This document shows, in pieces, positions 25,795 to 34,279 of a stretch of DNA of 64,000 bases; within the stretch, counting starts at the first letter, position 1; each line of letters begins with the position of its first letter. The notes below the pieces were generated by a model. That model did no database searches and had not been told where the DNA came from. It saw nothing but the letters and a program-made list of their open reading frames with translations. The position numbers and the translations under genes were made by a program. Source of the stretch: Flavobacterium sp. LC2016-23 (GTDB lineage Bacteria > Bacteroidota > Bacteroidia > Flavobacteriales > Flavobacteriaceae); the NCBI RefSeq assembly GCF_009674775.1, contig NZ_WKKE01000006.1, positions 124,001-188,000 on the forward strand, in the 5' to 3' direction.

Positions 25795-25829
25795 AAAAAG
25801 CCGTCAAGTATAATACTGACGGCTTTTTT
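25795..25829. terminator. Bidirectional terminator
   Basis: AAAGCCGTCA / TGACGGCTTTTTT stem with a 10-base loop between the convergent NmrA-like and mechanosensitive-channel genes; T-runs on both strands. Confidence 0.85.
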
Positions 25830-25851
25830 GGTTTTAATTAAAACTGATTTT

Positions 25852-28200
25852 TTATGCTGAAAAAGTCAGGCCTTTTGCTTTAAAATTAGTGAACAGTACC
25901 TGACGGGCAGTACTCACCGTTTCTTCTGTCCTGTAAATGCTGCACCAGAATTTGACCAGAATTTTATATTTTCCGTCAGAAATGGCAGTGTAATAAATTT
26001 GGGATGGTTTTGAGTTATTGACCAAAGTGATGCTTTCGAGGGCTTCCGTTATGGTAGTATTGATGTCATCAGGAGTGGTATCTCCGGTAATTTCAATAGC
26101 AATATCAACCAGTTTAAAATTGTCCGTATACGTCCAGTTGGTAATGTTTTGCGACAACAGGTTTCCGTTCGGAATAATAATTTCGGCGCCATTTGGAGCA
26201 TTGATTTTGGTGGTGCGAAGTCCCATTGATTTTACACGACCGGATTCAGAGCTTATATCGACTACGTCACCTATCTGAATCGGTTTGTCAAAAATCAGGA
26301 TAATACCCGAAACAAAGTTGTTTACGACGCTTTGAAGTCCAAGTCCGACACCAACACCCAAAGCGCCTAAAAGTATGCTTAATTTGTCCAGAGGCATGCC
26401 CGAAGCGGCTACTGCCAGCAGATAGCCGACGATTAACACAACAAGTCGTGTAATAAGCAGTTTGGAATGTTGTCTTTTATTGATGTTTTCTTCGTTTTCA
26501 TCGTCAATTTCGCCAAAAAAGTACGCTACATACTTTTGCAGTAAATGCGCGATCCAGATAATAATAAAAAACAATAAGATGTTTCCTAACGTGAAGGTAA
26601 TACTGCCTATGGTGTTCGGATGGCTGAGTATGGCTCCGAAAGAAGTCCGCAGGGATTCCCAGATATTCAGGTTCGATCCAATGACTACCAGCCACATATA
26701 ACTGATAATGATAATAAAAGGCTTTTTGAGGGTTTCTGATAAATTTTCGTGATCAAAAATCTTTTCAATGCCGCGTTTTACCCTTGTCGTGTAGATTTGC
26801 AGAATGATTACTTCCAGAATTATTTTTAAAAGCACACTCAGTGCAATAATCTGTGTAAGCGAAATAAAAGCGGTCAGGCTTAACATGTTAGAAAGGGAAA
26901 CCCTTCCGAAAATGTTGTACAAAATAGATAATCCGTTAAAAAGAATAAAAATAATACTGGCCCATTTAAAGAAGCCTTTAATGTATAATTCTTCTTTTAC
27001 ACTTTTGATTTGTACCAGCCCATAACGGATTCCGAGGGCATTAATAACAATAAAGCAACAACGTTGCAATAATCCGACGCTAATGAATAAGTCCAGGAAA
27101 CAAAGGGCTAAGAACAGTCCCAAAAGGAACGTCCAGTTTCTCATGGCGTTTGCCGGCCATTTATTTTTAAAAAGTATCGTAAGGATTCCAAGTAAGATCA
27201 GTTCCAGTATTTCAATAAACAGGGCCGGTGCATACAGGTTGCTGACCACGGCAATATTAAGCCCGATAATGGCTACGGGAATGATAACACCTTTGTTCAG
27301 GTATTTAAAATTAAAAAGTGCCAGACTGTCGGCATGTCCGTTACTTTTCAGGTATTTCAGATTGCGATAAATATACCAGCCCAGCAATCCCATCAGAAAA
27401 GCCAGCGCAATCAGTCCTCCGGCACGATAGCTCAGGTAGTACGCCGCAACACTCTCTTCGATTAGTACTTTTGCCTTAATGGTTTGGGCAACCTGTTTGT
27501 TTGTGATTGAATCGGTAATATTCCAGATAAAAGGATATTCCTTTTTCAGCATACTGATTCCAGACTTTTCAAGATTATTTTCTACGGTAATAAGCGCGTT
27601 AGAGACCGCAATTTTTCTTTCTACGGTCAATCTTTTATTTTTATTTAAAACCCCCTGATTTTTAGTCATCAGACTGTCGGTGTTCTTGTATTTTTTTCGA
27701 AGATTGGCAAATTCGTTTTTAAACTGCTTGCGGCGAATGGTATCTTTTATAAGACCTACGAGGGTTTTATCTTTACGCAATTCGATAAAACGGTCTTTGA
27801 TTTTTTCCAGGTTTTTATTGCGTAAGTTGATCGCGTCATTCTGCTCGTCCAGTTCCTGTTGAATTTCTTTTAGGACCACGCGGTACATTTGCTGGTTCCG
27901 AACATTCGGATTGGCTCCTTTCAGACTGGCTAAAATTAAATCGAGCTTGCTTTGGGTTCTTCTGATTTCGCCAAACAGATGATGGCTTGCCCCGTCAAAA
28001 TCGGCATCGTTATAGGCAGTTTCCATTACGGCACTGGCTTTTTCAATCGCCATCAGGTAATCACTGTCGGTTGTTGTTTCTTCAAATAATTTAGAACGGC
28101 TTTCTGTTTTTTTAGCAGTGGTTTGCGAGTAGGTGAGCGGTGCAAAAAAAAGGAATGCCAGTACCGCTGATAAACCAATAAAACTTCTCTTTTGAATCAT
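25852..28200 (-). CDS. Mechanosensitive ion channel, large MscS/MscK-like type
   Basis: The 782-aa inner-membrane protein has a signal peptide (GLSAVLAFLFFAPLTYSQ), a long periplasmic coiled-coil domain (30-240), about ten membrane segments (from 262), and a C-terminal MscS module: the pore helix around LSILLGALGVGVGLGLQSVV, then NNFVSGIILIFDKPIQIGDV and a beta domain (GLRTTKINAPNGAEIIIPNG). It releases solutes under hypo-osmotic shock. The large periplasmic part places it with MscK/MscM-like channels rather than simple MscS. Confidence 0.92.
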   Translation of the reverse strand: MIQKRSFIGLSAVLAFLFFAPLTYSQTTAKKTESRSKLFEETTTDSDYLMAIEKASAVMETAYNDADFDGASHHLFGEIRRTQSKLDLILASLKGANPNVRNQQMYRVVLKEIQQELDEQNDAINLRNKNLEKIKDRFIELRKDKTLVGLIKDTIRRKQFKNEFANLRKKYKNTDSLMTKNQGVLNKNKRLTVERKIAVSNALITVENNLEKSGISMLKKEYPFIWNITDSITNKQVAQTIKAKVLIEESVAAYYLSYRAGGLIALAFLMGLLGWYIYRNLKYLKSNGHADSLALFNFKYLNKGVIIPVAIIGLNIAVVSNLYAPALFIEILELILLGILTILFKNKWPANAMRNWTFLLGLFLALCFLDLFISVGLLQRCCFIVINALGIRYGLVQIKSVKEELYIKGFFKWASIIFILFNGLSILYNIFGRVSLSNMLSLTAFISLTQIIALSVLLKIILEVIILQIYTTRVKRGIEKIFDHENLSETLKKPFIIIISYMWLVVIGSNLNIWESLRTSFGAILSHPNTIGSITFTLGNILLFFIIIWIAHLLQKYVAYFFGEIDDENEENINKRQHSKLLITRLVVLIVGYLLAVAASGMPLDKLSILLGALGVGVGLGLQSVVNNFVSGIILIFDKPIQIGDVVDISSESGRVKSMGLRTTKINAPNGAEIIIPNGNLLSQNITNWTYTDNFKLVDIAIEITGDTTPDDINTTITEALESITLVNNSKPSQIYYTAISDGKYKILVKFWCSIYRTEETVSTARQVLFTNFKAKGLTFSA

Positions 28201-28469
28201 AATTGAATGTATGAATTAGGGTGCCCAAATTTAATTTTTTTTAACGGACTTTCGTTAAAAATCGGGAAGTTTTAAGCGGACGCTGATTTGAAGTTTTTAA
28301 AGCAGGGAAGCTCAATTATTTAGAAATTAAATTTGCTTTTTGAGGGACTTAAAATTGTGCTTTTTTGTTCAAATATCAATTTGTAGGAATTGGCATAAGT
28401 GTAATGTAAACCAGATGATTGTGTTTTGTTATCTGAATGAATAATTCACTATCAGGCCTGAAAAAAAAT

Positions 28470-28688
28470 AGCACCGCTATCGATTGTTTTTTTATGATCT
28501 CAGGAATTCAATCAGCGTATAACACGCTATTTTTTACGATTGATTTTCACCTTCCGTTGGTTAAATACGGCTGCTGAAGGTAAGCTTACGGGTATTTCGG
28601 GCGGCGAATTTGCAAAAAGACTGTTATACGCTCTTTTATTTGGAATTTCCACCATAGAACAGATATTAAAATGTGCAGCAGCGGTGCT
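28470..28688. repeat. 219-bp nested inverted-repeat element
   Basis: Inside the 645-base gap 28201-28845, three roughly co-centred perfect pairs are seen: AGCACCGCT (28470-28478 with 28680-28688), AGCGTATAACA (28514-28524 with 28622-28632) and ACCTTC (28549-28554 with 28576-28581). The arms between also match imperfectly (TATG, GGAATTC blocks). The whole can fold into one long hairpin: a MITE-like element, a structured RNA, or an attC-like fold. No intact gene is present. Confidence 0.6.
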
Positions 28689-28845
28689 TTTATTGTCAGA
28701 GCTGCAACAAAATTAAAATGATAGCGCAGGCTGCTTTTTTAGGCTAATATTAGTTTATCTTGTTAATTATAAATTATTGATTATCATTTATTTTACGGTT
28801 TTAATTTAAAGTTATTGTTTGCTTTAAAAAAAAAGAAAATAAGTA

Positions 28846-29034
28846 CTATTTTGTTTTTTTTTTTCGAAGCTGTTTTATGACTTTTTCGGCCCGTTTACTG
28901 TTAGCATCAAGAGTATAATTTTTTGCAAGGCCAGCTCTGTATTGAAGGCTATTTAAAAAGACGGACTTTTTACAAAATTTTGTTGTTTTTTTTGCTCCTT
29001 TAGCTTCCAAAACGGAAAGCCGATTTACTTCCAA
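28846..29034 (-). CDS. Possible small basic protein
   Basis: The 62-aa frame is ATG-started and Lys-rich (KRAEKVIKQLRKKKTK at the end). No domain is recognised and composition partly follows A/T runs, so it may be chance. Confidence 0.3.
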   Translation of the reverse strand: MEVNRLSVLEAKGAKKTTKFCKKSVFLNSLQYRAGLAKNYTLDANSKRAEKVIKQLRKKKTK

Positions 29035-29190
29035 TTCGTTTTAAAAAGCTCTCTTTTGATTAGAAGTCTACTGCGAATTTTAAGACAATTAAATGGTTGC
29101 AAAAAAAAAACGGAGCTGTCCATAAAAAGAATATTTTTGCTTTTCCGGTACCTTTCTAAAATTTAAAAATTATCCATTTCCCAAAACCGA

Positions 29191-29754
29191 ATGCATCAAA
29201 AACTAAGAGAACATATTGAGAAAATAATAACACTGACGGATGATGAATTTTCATTGGTACTTTCTCATTTTCATTTCCGAAGTTTTAAGAAGAAAGAATT
29301 TCTGATTGCCAAAGGCGACAGCAACGTAGAGTGCTATTACATCGTTTCAGGCCTTTTAAAGCTCGTTTACGGCGATGATAACGGAAATGAACACATTGTG
29401 TCCTTTTCGATGGAAGATTGGTGGGAAAGCGACTTTATAGCGTTTTTTACAAATTCGAAAGCCACGATGTCTCTTCAGTGTATTGAAGACACCGATGTTT
29501 TCTGTATTTCAATTGAAAATTATCAGAAGTTATGTACCGCATTGCAGAAGATGGAACATTTTCTTCTTAAAAAATCCAATGCAGGGCATATTGCCTCCCA
29601 AAGAAGAATATTATCTTTTTTAACTTCCAGCGCAAAAGACCGCTACGATTTGCTGCTGAAACAGCATCCTTCCTTATTTCAGCGGGTCAACAAAACCATG
29701 CTGGCTTCCTACCTCGGTGTTTCCCGCGAAACCTTAAGCCGGCTTTCGTCTTAA
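29191..29754 (+). CDS. Crp/Fnr-family regulator
   Basis: The 187-aa protein has an N-terminal cyclic-nucleotide-binding-type beta roll (FKKKEFLIAKGDSNVECYYI, then GLLKLVYGDDNGNEHIVSFS) and a shortened C-terminal helix-turn-helix (MLASYLGVSRETLSRLSS) ending right at the recognition helix. The Flavobacterium members usually control one neighbouring gene. A CRP-like dyad lies just after its stop and before ridA-like gene. Confidence 0.88.
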   Translation: MHQKLREHIEKIITLTDDEFSLVLSHFHFRSFKKKEFLIAKGDSNVECYYIVSGLLKLVYGDDNGNEHIVSFSMEDWWESDFIAFFTNSKATMSLQCIEDTDVFCISIENYQKLCTALQKMEHFLLKKSNAGHIASQRRILSFLTSSAKDRYDLLLKQHPSLFQRVNKTMLASYLGVSRETLSRLSS

Positions 29755-29776
29755 TTTTCCTTTCCCGTTAGAAATT

Positions 29777-29792
29777 TGTGATGTTTGTCACG
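29777..29792 (+). promoter_or_regulatory. CRP/FNR-type dyad
   Basis: TGTGA-TGTTTG-TCACG matches the classic TGTGA-N6-TCACA form with one mismatch. It stands 22 bases after the Crp-type gene and 55 bases before the RidA-family ATG, so that regulator probably controls the second gene. Confidence 0.6.
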
Positions 29793-29846
29793 CGTTAGAA
29801 TGCTTCAGTCGATTCAATTTTGCAGGTATAATTTAAAACTGTAAAA

Positions 29847-30314
29847 ATGAAAAATGTAGTAAAGATTCTGGCAATAGCATTGGTAAGTGCTTTGCCTGTA
29901 ATAGCCCAAACCAAAACCAACAAACTGGAAAAGAAGGTAATTAACCCCTGGGAATGGCAGGACAAACGAAGTTATGTACAGGCTGTAGAAGTTAAAAATC
30001 CGGCAGGAACGTTGTATGTTTCCGGGCAAACGGCAATTAATGCTGCGGGCATATCCAGTGATGCCGACATGAAATCACAATTGATTCAGACTTTGGGAAA
30101 TCTTGAAAAAGTGATAAAGGAAGCGGGTTATGACTGTAAAAACATAGTGCGGCTAAATGTCTATACCACTTCAGAAGCAGAACTTTTTGCCTGTTTCGAT
30201 ATTTTTCAGGACTGGATCGCCAGACACGGGATCCGACAAACGAGTACTTTACTGGAAGTGAAGTCGCTTTTCGAAACCTTAAAAGTTGAAGTAGAGGCAA
30301 CGGTCGTGAAGTGA
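29847..30314 (+). CDS. Exported RidA-family protein
   Basis: The 155-aa protein has a signal peptide (KILAIALVSALPVIAQ) followed by a RidA/YjgF domain: GTLYVSGQTAINAAG, IQTLGNLEKVIKEAGYD and NIVRLNVYTTSEAELF. The Arg that deaminates imines in true RidA (usually near an R-x-T/S-x-x motif) is present as IRQTSTLLEV. Export to the periplasm is unusual for the family. Paired with the upstream Crp-type regulator. Confidence 0.85.
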   Translation: MKNVVKILAIALVSALPVIAQTKTNKLEKKVINPWEWQDKRSYVQAVEVKNPAGTLYVSGQTAINAAGISSDADMKSQLIQTLGNLEKVIKEAGYDCKNIVRLNVYTTSEAELFACFDIFQDWIARHGIRQTSTLLEVKSLFETLKVEVEATVVK

Positions 30315-30540
30315 GGTAACTAAAAATTATAATTTAAAATGAATTACAAAGTCTTCTGGTAAATCGCAGTCAGTGGACCGTGTACTATTTACCTGACAAA
30401 ATGGCGCAAAAGGAATATAAACTCTAAAATTCGCGGACGAAGTTTACGTATAGGAGTGACGGAGCGGTGACGGAGAAATGACCTAAAAAAAGACCATGTC
30501 AAAAATGCAGTATTAGGGCGTCCGGTTCTTCAAAAAAATA

Positions 30541-30583
30541 AAAACAGCGTTTAGAAACAAGTATTCTAAACGCTGTTTTTTTT
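30541..30583. terminator. Terminator overlapping a stop codon
   Basis: AAAACAGCGTTTAGAA and its complement (16-bp arms, 7-base loop) span the last four codons and stop of the minus-strand ATPase gene. T-runs on both strands make it bidirectional. Confidence 0.85.
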
Positions 30584-31288
30584 ATGGGAAAGTTCCAATT
30601 CAGCAATGATTTGTTTTTTCATGAGGGTATGAGTGTAATCTTTGGCTTCGGCATACGAAATGTTATAATTTCGGGGAATGTCCTGCAGGTGAGAAGGAAA
30701 ACGTTCCAGTACGTTGTCGTAATACAGATCAAGCTGCTCTTCGTCGGGCATTTCGAATTTCAGACGGATCTGAAATCTTCTCAATAAAGCGGTATCGATA
30801 CTGTGGTAATGATTGGTAGCACAAATCAGTAAACTGTCAGACGGAAAATAATCAATCAGCTGGATAATGGTGTTGACAAGGCGTCTCATTTCGCCCACAT
30901 CTTTATCTTCGCTGTCTCGGCTTTTTCCAATCTGGTCAAATTCATCCAGAAATAAAACAGCTTTTTCACGGATTGCTTTGTCAAACAGGGCTTTTACATT
31001 TCGGGAGGTTTCACCAATTCGGGCATTAATTAATGTGCTCAGGTTAATAATGACGATATTTTTGTTTAAAGCAGTGGCAATCGCTTTGGCGGTGGTTGTT
31101 TTTCCGCATCCCGAATGACCGTAGAGCAATATCTTATGGTCTGCTTTGAGATCGTATTTTTTTAATTCCTCCAGATACTGATGCTCTTTGATGGTCTGCG
31201 CCAGTGCGGTTTTGTTTTCAGCACTAAAAAATAAATCATTCAGCGCAATTTTTTCAGTATCGTTTACGGTAAGTTCGAACAGATTCAT
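30566..31288 (-). CDS. AAA-family ATPase
   Basis: The 240-aa protein is a single AAA module: Walker A GHSGCGKTTTAKAI (about 56-69), Walker B AVLFLDEFDQIGKS, sensor-1 LLICATNHYH and the arginine-finger region ALLRRFQIRLKFEMP. It is short for the family, close to the stand-alone ATPases that sit beside proteases, yet no partner gene is adjacent. The substrate it remodels is unknown. Confidence 0.85.
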   Translation of the reverse strand: MNLFELTVNDTEKIALNDLFFSAENKTALAQTIKEHQYLEELKKYDLKADHKILLYGHSGCGKTTTAKAIATALNKNIVIINLSTLINARIGETSRNVKALFDKAIREKAVLFLDEFDQIGKSRDSEDKDVGEMRRLVNTIIQLIDYFPSDSLLICATNHYHSIDTALLRRFQIRLKFEMPDEEQLDLYYDNVLERFPSHLQDIPRNYNISYAEAKDYTHTLMKKQIIAELELSHKKNSV

Positions 31289-31450
31289 CAGGAGTTTTTA
31301 TTTTTCGCAAAATTAAAGCTTATTCCGGAATATCTTCACTTAAATTTTAAGAGGCAGTAATTCACGCTGGCAGTTCCTTTATTTTGTTAAAATTGGATCT
31401 AATAGTATAAAATGCAGGATTTGATTGTTAAAAATATTTGAGTATTAGTT

Positions 31451-31458
31451 TATATTTG
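31451..31458 (+). promoter_or_regulatory. -7 promoter box TATATTTG
   Basis: Matches the Bacteroidota TAnnTTTG -7 element, 45 bases before the TlpA-like ATG. Confidence 0.45.
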
Positions 31459-31503
31459 TAGGAAGTAATCCTGATATTCAAACAGTTATTACGCCATTAT
31501 ACC

Positions 31504-31980
31504 ATGAAAATAAGAGCCTTTATAATTTGTATTTTTTTTCTTTGCTGCCCGGTAATGTGTTACAGTCAGAAGGTAAAGCTGCTTAGTGTTGATCAGCTGC
31601 AGGAAAGAATAAAAAACGGAAAAGACAGCACGTATGTGGTCAATTTCTGGGCGACCTGGTGTGCGCCGTGTATTAAAGAATTGCCCCATTTTGAAAAACT
31701 GCGTCAGGAATATCGATCAGGGAAACTGGCAGTGTTGTTGGTGAGTGTTGATTTTAAATCGAAACTGAATACAGCGGTGGTGCCCTTTGTAAAAAGAAAG
31801 AAGCTAACCAGTCCCGTTTTTCTTTTGAACGAAAGCAATCCGCAGGAATATATCGACAGGATCGATCCGTCCTGGTCGGGCAGTATTCCGGCAACCCTTT
31901 TCATTAAAAACGACAATAGAAAATTTATTGAAACCGAACTTACCTATGAGCAATTATTAACCGAATATAAAAAATTATAG
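31504..31980 (+). CDS. TlpA-like periplasmic thiol-disulfide protein
   Basis: The 158-aa protein has a signal peptide (FIICIFFLCCPVMCYSQ) and a thioredoxin fold with the active site FWATWCAPCIKELPHF (Cys-Ala-Pro-Cys), a cis-Pro loop SIPATLFI and no second domain. It reduces or oxidises periplasmic thiols. The next gene starts 3 bases downstream and encodes another thioredoxin-fold protein, so they form an operon. Confidence 0.9.
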   Translation: MKIRAFIICIFFLCCPVMCYSQKVKLLSVDQLQERIKNGKDSTYVVNFWATWCAPCIKELPHFEKLRQEYRSGKLAVLLVSVDFKSKLNTAVVPFVKRKKLTSPVFLLNESNPQEYIDRIDPSWSGSIPATLFIKNDNRKFIETELTYEQLLTEYKKL

Positions 31981-31983
31981 ATC

Positions 31984-32592
31984 ATGAAAAAGTACATCAC
32001 TATTATGCTGATTTTCACAGCGATTTTAGCTCAGGCACAAGGCAAAACGCTAAAAGCAGGGGAAGCGGCACCGGATTTTAAACTAAAAAATGTCGATAAT
32101 AAAGACATTTCTTTCGAAAGTTATCCAAAAGCAAAAGGGTTTATTGTGGTATTTACGTGTAATACCTGTCCGTATGCCAAAGCCTATCAGCAAAGAATAA
32201 TTGATCTGGATCAAAAGTTCAGACCGGAAGGTTATCCTGTCATTGCCATCAATCCGAATGATCCTGAAGCTTCAAAAGCAGATACTTTTGATAAAATGCA
32301 GGATCTGGCGAAAGAGAAAAAATATGCTTTCCCTTATTTATTTGACCAGGGGCAGGTGGTGACCGACCAATACGGCGCAAAACACACCCCGCATCTTTTT
32401 GTGGTTTCTAAAACGGCAAAAGGGACTGTCGTAGAATATACCGGAGCGATCGATAATGATCCGGAAGGAACTAAAACCGAAAAGACAAAATATGTGGAAG
32501 AGGTGATTACTTCTTTAAAAAACAATCAAAAACCTGCTATCACCGAAACTAAAGAAATTGGCTGTACGGTCAAAAGAAAGGCAAAAGCATAA
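31984..32592 (+). CDS. Exported thioredoxin-family (redoxin) protein
   Basis: The 202-aa protein has a signal peptide (ITIMLIFTAILAQAQG) and an AhpC/TSA-type redoxin domain. GKTLKAGEAAPDFKLKNVDN leads to VFTCNTCPYAKAY, where a Cys-Asn-Thr-Cys replaces the peroxiredoxin site, as in a group of exported thiol proteins. Ends with a Lys-rich tail holding one Cys (EIGCTVKRK). Co-transcribed with the TlpA-like gene. Confidence 0.88.
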   Translation: MKKYITIMLIFTAILAQAQGKTLKAGEAAPDFKLKNVDNKDISFESYPKAKGFIVVFTCNTCPYAKAYQQRIIDLDQKFRPEGYPVIAINPNDPEASKADTFDKMQDLAKEKKYAFPYLFDQGQVVTDQYGAKHTPHLFVVSKTAKGTVVEYTGAIDNDPEGTKTEKTKYVEEVITSLKNNQKPAITETKEIGCTVKRKAKA

Positions 32593-32615
32593 AACTAAAC
32601 CGATAAATGTTTTAG

Positions 32616-32647
32616 AAAACGTCTCATCATCTGAGGCGTTTTTTTTT
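32616..32647 (+). terminator. Rho-independent terminator
   Basis: AAAACGTCTCA / TGAGGCGTTTT stem (one G-T pair), 5-base loop, then nine T. Confidence 0.85.
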
Positions 32648-32700
32648 GTGATACATTTAGATCACTCTGATTAAGGCACTTCAGACCGGATTACTGAATC

Positions 32701-32946
32701 TTAAGAATTGGCATCTATGATATTCTGTACAATGACGATAAAAGTTTCCGTATTTTTAATTTCCTGTTTCATGGATAATAAAACATGGTCGGATAATTTA
32801 AACTGTTCCATCATGTCTTTTTTCAGATATTTGATCATAGATTCCAGGCTTCTGGTATCGTTGCCTTTGTGGTTTTTTAGCTCCCGCTGTTTACTTTCCA
32901 AATAATCTAAAGTTCTTTTTAATCTCTGAACGTTTAATTTTTCCAA
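32701..32946 (-). CDS. Small helical protein of unknown function
   Basis: The 81-aa product is helical and charged (LKRTLDYLESKQRELKNHKG), probably a coiled coil or small helical bundle. No family is recognised. The gene is on its own and is opposite to its neighbours. Confidence 0.5.
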   Translation of the reverse strand: MEKLNVQRLKRTLDYLESKQRELKNHKGNDTRSLESMIKYLKKDMMEQFKLSDHVLLSMKQEIKNTETFIVIVQNIIDANS

Positions 32947-33215
32947 CTTTTAGCTTCTTAAAATTTAATAAAAAAAGAAAACGATAATCAAGAGTGTGAC
33001 AAATCCAATATGCTCCAAAAAACCTATTACCATTTGAATTTACCCCGATCAAGAGTACCGTTTTTTATACTTACGCTCAAATTGAAATTTTGGATTTGAT
33101 TTAGGTTGAAAATTTTTAAACTTTTAATTTTAGCTTCCGACGGGAAGTTTTTTAATAGCATGAAAAAACAGTTTATTTATTAAACTAGTTACATTTTTTC
33201 CTGAAATAGCAGCTG

Positions 33216-33223
33216 TAGGTTTG
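33216..33223 (+). promoter_or_regulatory. -7 promoter box TAGGTTTG
   Basis: TAnnTTTG match 26 bases before the SnoaL-like ATG. The rest of the 302-base gap 32947-33248 shows no gene. Confidence 0.45.
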
Positions 33224-33248
33224 TATCAAATTAAAAATATAAACCATT

Positions 33249-33629
33249 ATGAATGCATCAGTAGAAAAAATGATTGAACAATATGTTTCCGCCTGGAATG
33301 AAAATAACCTGGAAGCGTATAAAGAAGAATTTGAAAAATGTTGGGCAGTTGATGCCGTTTACATCGATCCCTATTCAGAGGTGAATGGTCTTGATGAATT
33401 AGCCCGTTTTGCACAAAAATCTTTTGAAATTATGCCAACGCGGAAATTCAGTATTCTGGAAAAACCGGAGTTTCACCACAGCTTTGGAAAGTATACCTGG
33501 GAAGTGGATATTTCAGGGCGAAAAAATCACGGGTATGATTACTTTGAATTCAATAGTAATTTTGAGATTACCCGATTAATAAGTTTTTTTAAATTACCGG
33601 AAGATTATCCGCTTGACAGGCTTCTTTAA
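33249..33629 (+). CDS. SnoaL/NTF2-like protein
   Basis: The 126-aa protein has the NTF2-like cone fold pattern: EKMIEQYVSAWNENNLEAYK at the start, then AVDAVYIDPYSEVNGLDELA and WEVDISGRKNHGYDYFEF. The fold serves as a polyketide cyclase or ligand-binding domain. The gene is followed after 67 bases by a Crp-type regulator on the same strand. Confidence 0.8.
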   Translation: MNASVEKMIEQYVSAWNENNLEAYKEEFEKCWAVDAVYIDPYSEVNGLDELARFAQKSFEIMPTRKFSILEKPEFHHSFGKYTWEVDISGRKNHGYDYFEFNSNFEITRLISFFKLPEDYPLDRLL

Positions 33630-33696
33630 AGCATAAAAAACAGTGATTTACTTCTTATCCTTCAAAAGAGTCCTTACATTTAGCTTTTAAATTAAA

Positions 33697-34275
33697 ATGA
33701 TGCACGGACTCTTTTTTCAAAATATTGCCAGACACATTCAGCTGGATGCTGAAGAAGAAGCGCTATTGAAAGCGAAATTACATTGCAGGGCGGTTTCTAA
33801 AAATGAATCCCTTTTAAAGGCAGGTGAGCATAGCAAAATGATTTATTTTGTGACTAAAGGCTGTTTGCGCATTTACCAAAGCCATCAAAACGGGGAAGAA
33901 ACCAATATTCTTTTTTGTCCCGAAAACTGGTGGGCTTCCGATGTTATGAGTTTTTCTACCGGAATTCCGGCTACGTATTCGATTGATGCACTGGAAGACG
34001 GAGAAGTAATTGGAATTGATTACAGGGATCTGGAAAAACTTTATATCCAGGTGACGAAGCTGGAACGTTTCTTCAGGATTCTGTTTCAAAACGGATTTGC
34101 CCTGTACCAAAATCGTCTTACACTGGCGTTGTCAACCTCTGCGGATGTCCGTTATGTACTTTTTAACCAACAATATCCAATGCTGAGGAATCGGATTTCT
34201 CAAAAGCAAATTGCTTCTTATCTGGGGATTACACCTGTTTTTCTGAGTATGATCAGAAAGCGACTGGTTTCTTAA
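33697..34275 (+). CDS. Crp/Fnr-family regulator
   Basis: The 192-aa protein has a cyclic-nucleotide-type beta roll (ESLLKAGEHSKMIYFVTKGC, LRIYQSHQNGEETNILFCPE) and a C-terminal helix-turn-helix (ISQKQIASYLGITPVFLSMI). It is a paralogue of the regulator at 29191. It ends only 4 bases from the stop of the hybrid two-component gene facing it, with no terminator hairpin in that space. Confidence 0.88.
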   Translation: MMHGLFFQNIARHIQLDAEEEALLKAKLHCRAVSKNESLLKAGEHSKMIYFVTKGCLRIYQSHQNGEETNILFCPENWWASDVMSFSTGIPATYSIDALEDGEVIGIDYRDLEKLYIQVTKLERFFRILFQNGFALYQNRLTLALSTSADVRYVLFNQQYPMLRNRISQKQIASYLGITPVFLSMIRKRLVS

Positions 34276-34279
34276 AACC

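Noticed and set aside
28512-28634. Integron attC site
   Set aside because: The end boxes GTATAAC / GTTATAC are suggestive, but no integrase gene, cassette array or second site is seen. Kept only as an alternative for the hairpin element.
28590-28714. Protein-like reading (SGGEFAKRLLYALLFG) in the gap after the channel gene
   Set aside because: It falls in the right arm of the nested inverted repeat, has no start, and other frames are equally open, so it is better explained by the repeat.
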